Shown piece by piece: positions 48,741 to 61,100 of a stretch of DNA of 64,000 nucleotides (its first letter is position 1; every line of letters begins with the position of its first letter). The notes beneath the pieces were generated by a model, which was not told the DNA's origin, searched no databases, and was given only the letters and a program-made list of their open reading frames with translations. The stretch spans positions 124,001 to 188,000 of the forward strand of contig VWPU01003052.1 of assembly GCA_013398955.1 (NCBI GenBank), read 5' to 3'. This DNA is from Callaeas wilsoni (taxonomy: Eukaryota; Chordata; Aves; Passeriformes; Callaeidae). The position numbers and the translations under genes are program-made.

Positions 48741-51700
48741 ACTTTTAATGCTTTTTATTAGGAAAAATAAGCATTTCCAGTAGAAGTACATGCACTCTTC
48801 AGAAACTTAAGATTTCATTAATTTGTACTCTCCTATATGTAATAAAAAGCCTAAAAAGTGTTCCCAGCATGCCATCCTGTCTCATTCAGCAACATGAAAC
48901 ACAGGTACAACTGACATATAATCTTTGACACTAGTTCATTGTTTTTTAGACATTCCCTCCAGATCCTTTTATACATTGTCAGAATCTCCTTATTCTTAAT
49001 ATAATTTAGATGTCCTAATTTCCATGACAGCCAAAAAATTGCTTTAAGCAATTATTTATGTGATAATTATTATTATTCATTATAAAGCTATTTATCTCCT
49101 ATTCAAACATTAACCAGATTAAGAAAAATGATACCATAAAAATTACTCTCGCAGCTCATGGCCCTTAAACTCCAAGGACACAAGTTATCTATTCAGGAAT
49201 ATATTCTTTTCTTTTGCTTTAGGCAAAAGCTTATTTAAAAAATGCTGCACTTCTGTCAATTGTGTCATTTTTTCATCTGTTGTCACACTCTGTGGAGCTC
49301 TCCTTGTATGGAGAAGGCCACAAAATGGCTGATATACTACTTTTAGACCATACAAATTACTTCTCCTTTTATTGGTCTCCCTCAACTCTTATGCATGAGT
49401 ATATGAATGTGTTCCTACTCTGTTCTGCTTTAATCTTACTACAGTAGTGTGTGTTTATTGACATATGAAATGCAACTTAATACAGCACATAACCAAATTA
49501 TTATCAGCAACGATGTATAAAATTTTATTTAAAAACCTGTAAGTAAGGGAAGGAATTCATTAGTATAAAAAATGCATGGGAATAAGTTGTTAAGTTTTTA
49601 TTTGTACCTGGATATTTGTGAGATATATAAAGTAATGTAATACGGCTTTGCAGATCAGTTGGTCTAATTTGGCACTACAATCCTGCTGTGTATTTTTGTA
49701 CTGCAGTACTTCAGAGAGCAGTTAGACTTATTCATGCCTTTGCTGCATTTCTCTACCCAAATATTTTGAGATACCTTTTATGCTTAAGGTGAGCACTGAA
49801 TTTTCAGGGCTTTTGACACTTGGCTTGGGGAAGCCACAAGAGCTTTGGAAGAATACTTGTAGATAAATTAGTGATACATCTTTGCCTTAAAATAGTATTT
49901 TGGATTGGATTCATCTTGCTGTTGACTTTCTAAGGGCTGGCTATCTAGTCCAAAGCTTCTTTTCCAGTCTGTGGAAAGAGAAAAGCATAGACTCTGTTGT
50001 TCCATGTCTTTGGAACCACCTATCTAATGAGTAGTTTACCCAGAGATTGATGTCCATCTCCATAGGTCTCAGACAAGGCATGCATTGACCAGTCTCCTGG
50101 CTTTTTTGGGGTCTTGAAGTAGGATTCCTATTGCTTCAGTATTAACATTTGTATTGAACCAAGTTCTACTCTCAATTCCATATATAACAGTACAAGTACA
50201 TAGAGAAGTGTCGCACTGTGTCCACTCCAAGCCAACAACACAGGTGCCAGACCTGCTCTGGATGTGGTGTGAAGGCAATAGCCCAACACAGTGCCTGCCT
50301 TTCCCAGCAAGGCACCCCTTCTCCCAGGCACTCTCTTCTTCCAGGGTGGGCAGAGCAAGTGCACATGTGTCTGTATCCGGTGTCCACAGAAAACCCTGCC
50401 AGGTTTGGTCACTTAACGGCGCCATGTTTGTTTGGTGTTTTTGCTTACAGCTGTGTAAACAAAAGGAAGCTCAGACCTGGTTTCATCTACAACTCTTTGA
50501 CATCAACAACTAGACTCCACAATGCAATGTTTTCCCACATAAATGCAAAACTGTGCCTTTGAAACCATCAGCTGAGTAATGTACTTCATCATACTCCACT
50601 CCTCTTATCATCAGTCTCCCAAGGACATGGGTTAGTCTTCCTACTTCTAAACTCATCTCCTCAGGCAAGTCATTTCTTTATGGAGTATATGAACTTTGAG
50701 TTATTTTTCAAGAATCTTGTCTTCCTTTGTGTGGCAGAGCTGTGGGCAGTACATTATTCATGCCCAGAAGCCATACCGTGGCTTCATACCACATGCTTTC
50801 CCATCTTGGCAGCTCATACCCAGCCCAAGGTATGTGGATTCTTCTACACATCCTACTCCTCTTATCTCATTAACTCTATTGCTCTAAATTCAAAGGCTTT
50901 GAAGGCCGGATCAGGAAAACATATTTCGGCAGAATCTTCCTCCATGTTGAAGACCTGACACTCTTAGCAGGTGGAGTTAGACTGAGTACAAACTATAGTT
51001 TAATGTAAAATATGGGGGTTTTTTAAGTACTAGTTCTGCTTTTTTGTAAAAGCTTTCACTGGCTTATCCACTATGGATCTCTCTGTCAGCACTAGTGTTT
51101 TATTGCTCACAAGAATCTTGCAGCATGAGGAGTCCTGCCCAGATATTTCTACCAGCCAAGGCAAGTTTGCTAAGCATGAATCTCTTCTGCTTTCATAGAA
51201 GACTTTGGACCGTTATGTTTTTTATTCAAGAGTTACTTGTGTTCTCACTGTGCAAGTCTTGATACTTTCACTGGCCTTGCCATTCTTTGCTAATTTTTGG
51301 TTTGAGGTTCATTTTACCTGATGTAGGTACCAGAATTAAGCAGTTTAAGCTGGCTAATTTAGCTAGGAATAAACTGCTACCAAAGATAGCTATTTTAGGA
51401 TAGGATGATTGCCTTCTGGAAGTGCTTATTAGTACCCATTAATTATAGAGGCAGCCTAGATGACTAGCTTAAAACAAACATTTAACATTAAGATGGTTAA
51501 AGGTAAGTGAAGTGAGTCCCACTCTTGTGCACGAATGAATGAATTTAGACGATGGAAAAACAGAGCTCTTCCACTTAAGGCAGAACATTTTCCCTCCCAC
51601 ACTGTACATCTGACCAGGAAATGCAGCCTGTCACAGAGAGGGCTGCATCCCACCAATAACCACTGCCACATACCTCATTTTGGTACAAGCATAATTCTGA

Positions 51701-51951
51701 TCTTATCTTAAACAGCAGCAGAACTGCCCATTTAAGAAAAATTCACTTATCTGTAAATTATTTTCACTTGTTTAGTGAAATCACAAATCCTTGGGATATC
51801 TGAAGTGATATTTAAGGAAAGCTAAAAAATTACTTTTTTATTCTTCTGACACTATCTCACAGTTTACCCACAAATCAGTCTTAGTTCCTTCTTTGAGCTC
51901 CAGACTGAACAGCATCATGATTCCATTCATTAAATTAGAAAGGTTACTCAC

Positions 51952-51979
51952 CTCTTTCTATCAATTGCTCTATCAGCAG
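51952..51979 (-). CDS. Candidate micro-exon, 28 bases
   Basis: On the minus strand an acceptor with a T-rich tract (GGCACTTTTTTTACCCAAG) and a consensus donor (AGAG|GTGAGTAA) enclose 28 bases, open as LLIEQLIER plus one base. Both signals are strong but the segment is so short that chance is likely. Confidence 0.1.
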
Positions 51980-54900
51980 CTTGGGTAAAAAAAGTGCCAT
52001 GAATCAGAGAGGAAGTTCATGATAACATCTTGTCTCATGTTTTCCAAGCATCTTACAGTTAAGAAAGACCAGTAGAGAGTAAAGTATAACAATTTATTGT
52101 AAAGCAGGGTTTTTTCCTGGGTTCAATTTGATTTCCTGTTTGTAAGGTGTGCTAGACAGTGACTCTCGATGTTTTCTCAGGCTGTAATATTATTTGAAAA
52201 TGATCATGGTTTATATGGTATGCTTTTACTAATTCGGTTACTCTGTGAAGCATGCTCCAAACAATGATATAAGATAGGACAAAACCAGGTAGCATTGTGA
52301 AGCTTATTTGAATAAAAGTATAATAAACCCCATGTAAATCTATTCACTATATGCATTTACATTTTTTTGTTGCAAGAGACAAAAATTCAGTCTTTAATGA
52401 CAGCTTTTAGGAGAGAGATGTTTCAAAAACTAAAGATTGCTTGCATGTAGGCAGAAACCTGTCCTTATGTGTGTCACATTTTCTATCTAGAAATCCAATT
52501 ATTGTAATACAATTCTGTCACTGAAAAGTGGAAGTCCTCACAAGTAACTATCCAGAAGACCTCTCCTAGGGCAAGAAATCTTGACATAATATTTTAGCTT
52601 GTTTTGGGGATGGAGTGCCTTTGTTTATTTTTGTTATTTTAGATTTGGTATGTTTGGTTTTCTTTTTCCCATTGTAGCATAGGACCGTAGTTAGGAAAAT
52701 ACTTTCATTTTGCATTTTTCAGGATTCACTTATGATTTTGTGTCGTTCATTAAATGTGAGGTAATCTTGAGATGACTTACATGAAACACTAAAGGGGACT
52801 GATTTCGAGGAGGTAAGTACTCATAAATTGGTGTATTTTAAGAGGCACAGTCATGTATGTATCATGTGCAATGCAATCATATAAAAGTAATAATATTAAG
52901 TACCGCAATCGTGAAGAGATGCTCACTCTTTTCCTTCCTGAAGGTCAAACAGAAGTTTCACATACCTTCACCTAGAGTTATCTATAACATCCTCCAAGAT
53001 TATTAAGAAACCTCTAATCTTAACTGCACTTAGATAATTCCTAAGTCCTCTTTGATCTCATCACAGCAGCAGTAGGCTGGTGAGTTGAGTCCAAGGCAAG
53101 AGCTGCACTGTGATCTGATCTGAGGACAAGTATGTACTGGGTTTTCCCCTGAAAGGTAGTGCTATACCTGAATTTGTTTGCTGGTCTTCACACTCACTCC
53201 CCATCATAGTTTGTGTGGACTACCCTTGCAAACAGAAGATCTTCACTGGGAAATCTTTGTCCATTCAGATGCAGAGCACTTCTGTGGCTCCAAGACATTA
53301 CTGGGTGGGATGGGCCATGATTTGTGAACAGCTGATCTCCTGGAGCTCACTAAATCATAAGCCCAGTAACTTGTTCCTTAAGGAGATAAACTCAGTGCCC
53401 TTGAAGGAACACTGAGAGTCAGGGAGGAGAAACTTCTACTGAAAAAACAGATGTTTCAACCTGCCTTTCCACTTTCCATTAGATGGTCTAGAAGGCTGAT
53501 GTTGGGTGACTGAGGGGTTGTTACACAAAGGTCAAACTAAAACGCTGAGCTCTACCAGTGACATGGGCTCAGTCTTGTGTCCAGAAAGTTCTTTTTGAGC
53601 AGCAGCAAGGCTGTCTCTTGACCTTCAGAACAAGACCCAGCTCAGGAAAAAGACAAGAATACTTGTAAATAATCTCTATCATTTTGCCAGCTGCTTTCAG
53701 TACTTAATCTGTCTCTTAAAACTGAAAAATTACAATTGCACCTGATGTCCTATCCTTTCAGGTCAGGTCTCACTCAGGATGTCAATGTGCATTTCTTGGC
53801 TTAGGTTGGCTTCAGTGTTCATTTCTTCATTGCAAAAGCTCATTTCATTTAAACTGCTATGAAGTGTCCATTCTTGCAATTGACTTCCTTGCATAATTCC
53901 CATTCAAAGCAATGTGAAGTCTGCAGGTGAATTAATGGCAGTGCAGATTTCTGGCTCTAGCAGATTAGAAACCAATAGTTGCTAAAAATAAGGGCTTCTA
54001 CTCAGTTGTTCCTGAAATCATAAAGAGGAACTTTATGGGTGGCACTGTGTGCAAGTGTGTGTGTGCTTTTAAAGGAGTGACTGCTCTGAGGGCCATCCAA
54101 CTGTGCAGCATTGCTACCTACCTACCCACTACTTTTCACTCAGCAGATTTCCCACACTGCTAGGTTTATAAATGAAATATAGATGAAGAGTATGAAAGGC
54201 CAGTTGTATCCAAGATTCTGAAATGTCTAGTACTAACAGAACTTGTAAGGATATTTTCCACCTCCTACATTAAGGTCATATACACATTGTTGGTAAATAA
54301 TTACTTCTAAATCTCTTTGCTGAAATTCAGCTTTTCACTAATTAAAATTCTTCTTGCCTTTCTACCTAAAGTATGATGTGAGGCTGCACAAAAATCATTG
54401 GTTTAAAACATGAAATGAAATCCTGTCCTGGCAAACTGACAATCTGGATGATGGTCACTGCTCATTAGGAAAGTCTTCTGAATCCCATGTCTCCCAGACT
54501 GTTGATAGAGCCTGTCCCAAGGATAAGGTTACAGCAGGAGGTAGGTTGCAAGTTCTATCTTCTTCCAACCTGATGTTTATTAGTTCTCCTTCTTGACTTC
54601 TGCTAAAGGAGGCACTTTAATGCTCTGTTAAACACAAAACAAGGAGTCAGGCTTCTCAGTCCTGGCCTGCCTTCAACTACCACAGGATTTGTTAGTAAAG
54701 TCTGCACAAGGCCTGATGTCCCATCTTGGGACGCACAGGTGGTTCAGACCTATCCAAAACATGTGATTTTTTTGTTTCAGGTTGTGCTTGACCAAATGTA
54801 ACACATCCTCACGTTTGTTTCAGAGATAGTGAATGAAAAATTATTGACTGTATGGACACAAAATCATACTTTCTCTGGCATACTGCCTACAGACTGGAGT

Positions 54901-55986
54901 GAAAAAAGAATGAATGAAGCTAATATGCAACAGAAACTGGGGAATTACTGAGGCTGGCTGGGAAGGATAGGGGAAATAGAATTTTCACTTTTCTTCCTGC
55001 TTTGTAGTGAAGATGATCTCAATCGTCAGCAAAATCAGTTCAGAAGTTCAGGAAAAAAAAAATAAAAAGAGAAAAATGTTCCGTGTTGGTTTTAATGCTC
55101 TTTTTCTTTACTCTTATAATTTTTTAACTCTCCTCCACAACCAAGAGAGATATGTTAAACTCTCTGAAATAATTCAGATGCAGATAGCTATCTCTAAGTC
55201 CTACAATATGTGAAGCCTCTGAGAAGCCTTAGTTAAAGTGCTTGCAGAAGAAAGGTTTATTTTTACTATGACTACATGTATTTTTTCATTATCACCTTTT
55301 TACTTAGATGGCATTGATTGAACAGGATGGGTTCTTTGCTAAGGAAGACTAAAGCCCATAGTATCTTTATCCTGCAAAATTTGTACACGTTTAATTATAC
55401 AGATGCAATAATCTAATCAGATAGGTACCATTTCTTCTCAAGACAGCTTATATGCATTTTCTGTTTAAAATCTTTGAAGCCAGATATAGGCCATTGTTTT
55501 TTTCACTTAACCTTCTGATCCGTTCCTGTGTATAAGAGTAAAGGGTTTTCTTGTAAAGCTTATTTGAACTTACTTTTTATTAATGATACACATTATTCAA
55601 GTAATGTAAAAGACTACCTGAAAGGAACCATCTTCCCTGAGATAGAAGTGATGAAATGCAGATGCTTACAGTGTGTCCTATGTAAAAAATGAGAGCAGAC
55701 AATAGGCCTGTATATTATGCAAAGAACACTGTACCACATTTTTAAAACACTAGTGTCAGAACCTTACGTCTGAAATATATGCAAGCTCAAGCAAAGAAGG
55801 TCTGGGACATTCCTACAGCTTTTATTGTACTTTAGATTCATTTCTGGAAGAATGGCATCTCTCTGCTGGTGGTCCAATCTTCCTTCCTTTGAGATCAATG
55901 TAAACGCTCCCATCGACATCAATGTAAATGCTCTTTATGACTTTGCTAAGAGCAGCATCTGACTTGCTGTTCACTTCCCGTTGCAG

Positions 55987-56253
55987 ATTGGAGTGTTACA
56001 GTGGAATGTTCATGCAGTGACACAGAGCTACTTGCTCATGCATAAGAGGGATCAACTTAGCTCAGTACTTTCTGGACACATTCAAGAGTTTTTCAAGTCT
56101 CCTTCTATAGACAGACAGACTCCAATGCATACCAGACAGTTTACCAGATTACTGTGGGAAACCAATTTGTTTAGACAAGGGTGGCTTCAAGGACAGACTT
56201 TCTCATATAGACTGCATTTTCAGAAACTCTTCTTTCTCAGGGCTTGCTCATAG
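55987..56253 (+). CDS. Candidate exon with strong acceptor, 88 codons
   Basis: An excellent acceptor (GCTGTTCACTTCCCGTTGCAG) opens a frame that stays open for 88 codons to a TAG at 56251-56253. It starts IGVLQWNVHAVTQSYLLMHK and later includes TRLLWETNLFRQGWLQ. If it is an internal exon, no strong donor is evident within it; if terminal, no AATAAA follows nearby. No family is recognised. Confidence 0.18.
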   Translation: MGVLQWNVHAVTQSYLLMHKRDQLSSVLSGHIQEFFKSPSIDRQTPMHTRQFTRLLWETNLFRQGWLQGQTFSYRLHFQKLFFLRACS

Positions 56254-57428
56254 CTGTTTTCTACTCCAACATGCCAAGATGTTGCTTCACCTCAGGACCT
56301 GATCGAATAACCATGGAAGACCTGACATTAGGCTCCACTCATCTTGTCTTGGGTGAGGAAGAGCCATTGTGTCTGTGAGCATGAACCCTATGAACTTTTG
56401 CATGTGATCATTTAAAACATGATTAAGGTGGTTGGAGTGCACCAAGTTTCCACACAGGTTTTCTGAGAGTAGGAGCACTGTGATAGAAGAGAGACATACC
56501 CTGGTCATTGTTCATAGCAGCCATTTATAAATGCGACACAAGGACCAGTGCCGAAACTAAGAACACAGTGTATGATGTTGCTCTGCTTGCCTACATCCTT
56601 GAGGACTGTGGTGATCACACCAAGTGTTCAGTATACCCTTCAGAGAGGCTCAGTCTCATGAAAGATCAGCCACAGGTTTTAGTGGTACTCTCTTAAAAGC
56701 ATTTTTCCCTCATCAACTTTTCTTTTATTCTATTTGGCACATATAACTTTTATCATCCATATTTTTAAATTAATTAAGATTAATATCATTATTTTTAACC
56801 AGGACTCCAATTTACTGTACATAGTTCCATATGTCAAAATAATTTTGTCAGTGTATGAATATTAGCAGATACCATGCAGGACAGCTCCAGAACAGTGTTT
56901 GCTAGTCATCTGCTTTGGAAAAGCTGGGATAAAATTATTTAATATAGTTTGATAAGACCTACAAAAACCTACTAATTGTCTCCATAAAATGTGTTATTTT
57001 TTGCAAACTATGTTTGCTGCTGTGGCTAGCAATCACTGAAAAGTCATGTGCATTTTGACTATTTTAACCCTAGTAGAGGAAATTAGAGAGATTAAGGATT
57101 TCAAAAATACTATGGAATACTTGTACTATTTTCTCATCCAGGCTTCTAATGATGAAATTTAAACAGAGTGTGACATTGTGGTGGCTTATTTCTGTTTAGC
57201 ATTAGTTCTGAATTCAAATTTTTTGCTTTAAAAGATATTGAGATATCCATTATTAGCCTAAGCCTGCGGAAGTGTGGATGCCTCGGAAAATGAGAAAAGC
57301 TGAAAGAATGCTACAAAGCAAGTAGATGCAGAGGACCTCTTGATATTTAATTCCAACACTGAATGCAACGAGAAAACTTGGATTAGCTCAATTTCTTATA
57401 CTCCTTTCCTTACGTATACTTTACTTAG

Positions 57429-57486
57429 AAAGATAGACTACTGGCACAGACCTTGCTTTGACCCCAGATGGCCTTCTTACGCTCTT
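57429..57486 (+). CDS. Candidate internal exon, 58 bases
   Basis: The acceptor tract is strong (ACTCCTTTCCTTACGTATAC then TTTACTTAG), and the donor is GCTCTT|GTAAGA. One frame is open: one base then KIDYWHRPCFDPRWPSYAL. The residue mix is protein-like, but the exon is short and stands alone. Confidence 0.17.
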
Positions 57487-57806
57487 GTAAGACAACCAAG
57501 ATCATGTCTGCCATTATTTGAAATTCAGAAACCTGTAATTTTAGCAGATTTGTTTGATTCAGTTTCTCCTTAAAGCCTGGGGAGAATCCCTTGCCCTTGC
57601 TCTGTGGGACACAGGACCTTTCTTACTCCAAGAACTGAATGGAGACCCAGAAGAGCCTCTGCAGCTTTCCTGGTCTGTTGCAGTGTGGATTAGCATACCT
57701 GGTGATCCCAACCCATGCTGGGATTTGAGCCAGGTCAACACAAAATGGGCTTCAGTCAAATTTAAATAATCTACAATTGAGATACTATCCCAAGATTTCT
57801 GTTTAG

Positions 57807-58100
57807 GACAGGACCTGAGGGACTGGCCTGAAGTTGTGTCACAGAAGGTTTAGGTTGGGTATTAGATAAAGATTCCTCACCCAGAGAGCGGTTGGACACT
57901 GGAACAGGCTCCTCAGGGAAGTGGTCACAGCACCAAGACTGACAGAGTTGAAGAAGCCTTTGGGCAAAACTCTTGGGCACTTGGTGTGACTCTTGAGGGT
58001 GATCCTGTGAAGGACTGGGAGTTGGACTCGATGATCTTTGTGGGTCCCCTGCAACTCAGTTTACTCTGTGATTCTGCAGTATTGTGATTCTGTGGTTCTC
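57807..58100 (+). mobile_element. CR1 LINE 3'-end fragment
   Basis: CR1 3' end on the plus strand. Diagnostic pieces are GGTTTAGGTTGGGTATTAGA, CACTGGAACAGGCTCCTCAG, GGAAGTGGTCACAGCACCAA and GGAGTTGGACTCGATGATCT, followed by GTGGGTCCCCTGCAACTCAG and a degenerate 3' repeat (TGTGATTCTG). The TTGGACTCGATGATC ending belongs to a CR1 subfamily different from those at 4838-6290 and 15939-18020. The reading frame is broken. Confidence 0.95.
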
Positions 58101-61100
58101 TGTGACACATAGTCACACAGGGATAGTCACTTTAAAACTTGATTCTTTTGACCACTTTTAGTTATCTAAAATGGGCTGAGATGCCTATTCCAAGCCTTTA
58201 CATTCTTGCTAAATTTGGTCACACAAATTACAGAAAATCACCTCCAGAGCAGAAGATGCATCTGTACAAAATGGACACTCCTTGCTAGCTTCAATGCACC
58301 TTTTCCACACAGTCAGAAGTGGTCTGGGCACTACACCAGTTGCTCATTGGTAACCCACCCGTTTGAGCTGAGGGGCAAGTAGAGCTATATGGTGGAAAGC
58401 CCTGTAGCTGAGTGAACTGTTCTTTAAATTATCAGACACTACACTTCAGTAAGTAGAAAAACAGAATAATCGAAATGATTGTAGCCAACTTCAAAAAGCA
58501 GTAGTCTAATGGATAAAAAAGCAGGAAAGTGATTTTATGCTAAGTTTGGGGATGTATGCAGAGAAGCCGCCAGACTGAGACCAAACTACAGGTCTGGTGG
58601 GACAGTGCAGCATTTCAGCATCTGCTACTGTAGCCAGATAAAGACTGAAAAATAAAATTGTTAGCAATAGAGAAATGTTCTATTCCTGGGGGTAGAAATA
58701 GTAGAAGGAAAATACGACAAATACTGTTGAGCCAATCTTTTTTGGTGAAGACAGCAGTTGCCACACACACGTACTGCACGCATTTGGCAACAGATAAGCC
58801 AGATTCATCTAGCAGCTGCCAAATATCACTCTAACTGGAGCTACAAAAAGTACTGAGAGATTAGCTTCAGGCATTGCTGCACATGTGAGGTAAGTTGTGT
58901 ATGAAAACCCAGAGGGGCAATTATTTACCTTTCTTTCACAGCATTTTCCCCTTTTTCAGACCTGTGTTACTTTGTTTTCAACTGAAGAAAGGAAGGAAGC
59001 ACCTTCCATGAGGCACGCTTTTTGCTCTGTATGCTGTCACACTCCCATGTGTGAAGATATATTATCTATCTAGTAGTCCCAACAGTAACACCTGCTGCCA
59101 CCCAGACAGTATCAAGGGGACTAACAGCATTAAATTGCTCTCTCTTCATTTCTGTGGTTGTGAGGTATATTCATATGTCTAATTATTGAGATACAAGCAC
59201 AAAGCATTCTTCTGCAGAAAGATACTTTTTCCATGTAAATATTAGGAACTTAGCTATTCTGCCTCTAAGAGTGTGTAGCGTTAAGGCTAGGCATGAGACC
59301 ATGACAACATATCTTCCTTTGTCTCCTGTAAATCTGTTTGTTTGTTTGTTTGGTTTTTTTTGCTACAAAGACAAAATTTGCTATCAGTGATCATTGTGAG
59401 GGTGCTAATTTTTTTTCACTTCTCAGTTTTAAAAAGCGTAATAAGGAAGCACTTAAAAGGGCCAGAGAAGAGAGGACTGATATAACAGGTAGGTATATTA
59501 CAGGTGGAACAGAATATGTGCAGGGAAACTCAGAAATGCCAAGGCAAAAGCAGTAGGATGCATCAAAGTAAATAAGCTCAGCTGATATCCCAACAAATGG
59601 CAGAGGTAGCTGCTTATGCTAACACTGAATTTAGCAATAGCACACCCCTACCACAGTAAGGAGTGGAAAAACACGGCTGCAAATCATCTTTGTGAGCTCA
59701 TCATTTTAGGACTGAGAACTATCACATTGCTGAGCTAAAAGAACTCTGAGACACTATAACACCAAGAGTCCAGACAGACAGGCTTACACCTTATCTGTCA
59801 GTGCTGAGTTCTGTACATGTAGAAACGTATGTGGTCATTCCAGAATTACTTGGAGTGATTCAATCACCTGATGAAATATCCAGGTGTTAAATAAAGACTG
59901 TCAAATCGTAAGCATGCAACTGGGATGTCAGTCAGGTGGAGACCCCTGTAACCAAGTCATAAGGGTGCTGAAAGAGCCTGTGAAGTCAACAACAGGGGTA
60001 AATTAGCAGTCTCAGATCCTATTCTAGTTAAAAGCAGCCAGTTCTAGCCTGATTAGATATGCAATGTCACAACAGCCAGTGTGATGACACAGAATGTAAA
60101 TCAGGGTAAAAAAAAAAAATCTGTAAAAGTCCAATACTTATTTCTGTTTTCTGATTCTTATATGCTGCTTATTGTAGCACTTAACATGTAAAAACCTCAT
60201 CATTTTTGTGTCTTTAAATTTTTTAATAGCATACAATAGCAATGACATTGCTAGCAATAATATTTATTACATTTCAGATCATGGCAGTCTTATTTGGCTA
60301 TTGTCAGCAATATATCCTAGAAATTCAAACCTCCTGATTGCCTTGGGGACATCTTTTTACCTTCATCCTTACAACTGAGTGCTGCATTTTTACAGTGCTT
60401 GAGATTTTTCAGGTTTTTTAAGTGGAGTTTCCTCTGTACTTTGCATTCTATTTTGTCTGTCTCTTCTTTTTGAGAACTGTAGTGGTCAGATGGAAGATAA
60501 TGAAGATTTGGCTGGAACATGATGTTGCTCAGAAAAAGATCATTAATGGGACATACTGGAGAAGTTACAGGCAACTAAGCAAAGTTTTTCACATAAGGTC
60601 ATGCATCAACATGCAGTTTGTTCATAAAAGTTTGAAATTCATTTTAATTCTGTTTAACTTCTCTTAATGTCACCCCAGACGAGATCCATGTGATCAACAC
60701 ATCCTCCTTTCTTCCACTCTTTTTATTCATGATCATGAAAATAACAATATCATTTTCTCTTTCTTACTGGATTAGAGGGAAAACAGCTTGATTCACATTT
60801 GTGTGGGTGAAGGGAAAGACAAGTCAGAGATGTGTTTTGCACAGGGCCATGGGTTCTGAGGTAGATCTGCAGTTTGTAATAGCTTTTGTCACCAGGATAT
60901 GAAACCTGAAGTTTTGATGTGGCTCCTGTGAAGATTCTGAGTATTCTACTTCATATCTCCTCCTTCTCTCCCACAGTTTCACAGTTTCAGAGTGATAAGG
61001 ACATCATAGCCATGTAGATGAAGGTGATCCTGTAGGTAGAGGCACAGAGATTTCATATCACATTGAGAGGTTTAAATATCAAGATGGAGACCTTGAAGTG

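Larger units (their letters stand above)
48741..57806. other. Long stretch without recognised gene
   Basis: About 9 kb without a recognised repeat. Around 50069-50562 several overlapping frames of 71-119 codons occur on both strands in a more G+C-rich patch; such coincidence on both strands argues for low stop-codon density rather than coding. Three exon-like segments in this stretch are listed separately (51952-51979, 55987-56253, 57429-57486). Confidence 0.4.

Noticed and set aside
50069..50562. Cluster of overlapping frames up to 119 codons on both strands
   Set aside because: Open in several frames on both strands at once, which points to low stop-codon density in a G+C-richer patch. No domain, splice pattern or repeat family recognised.
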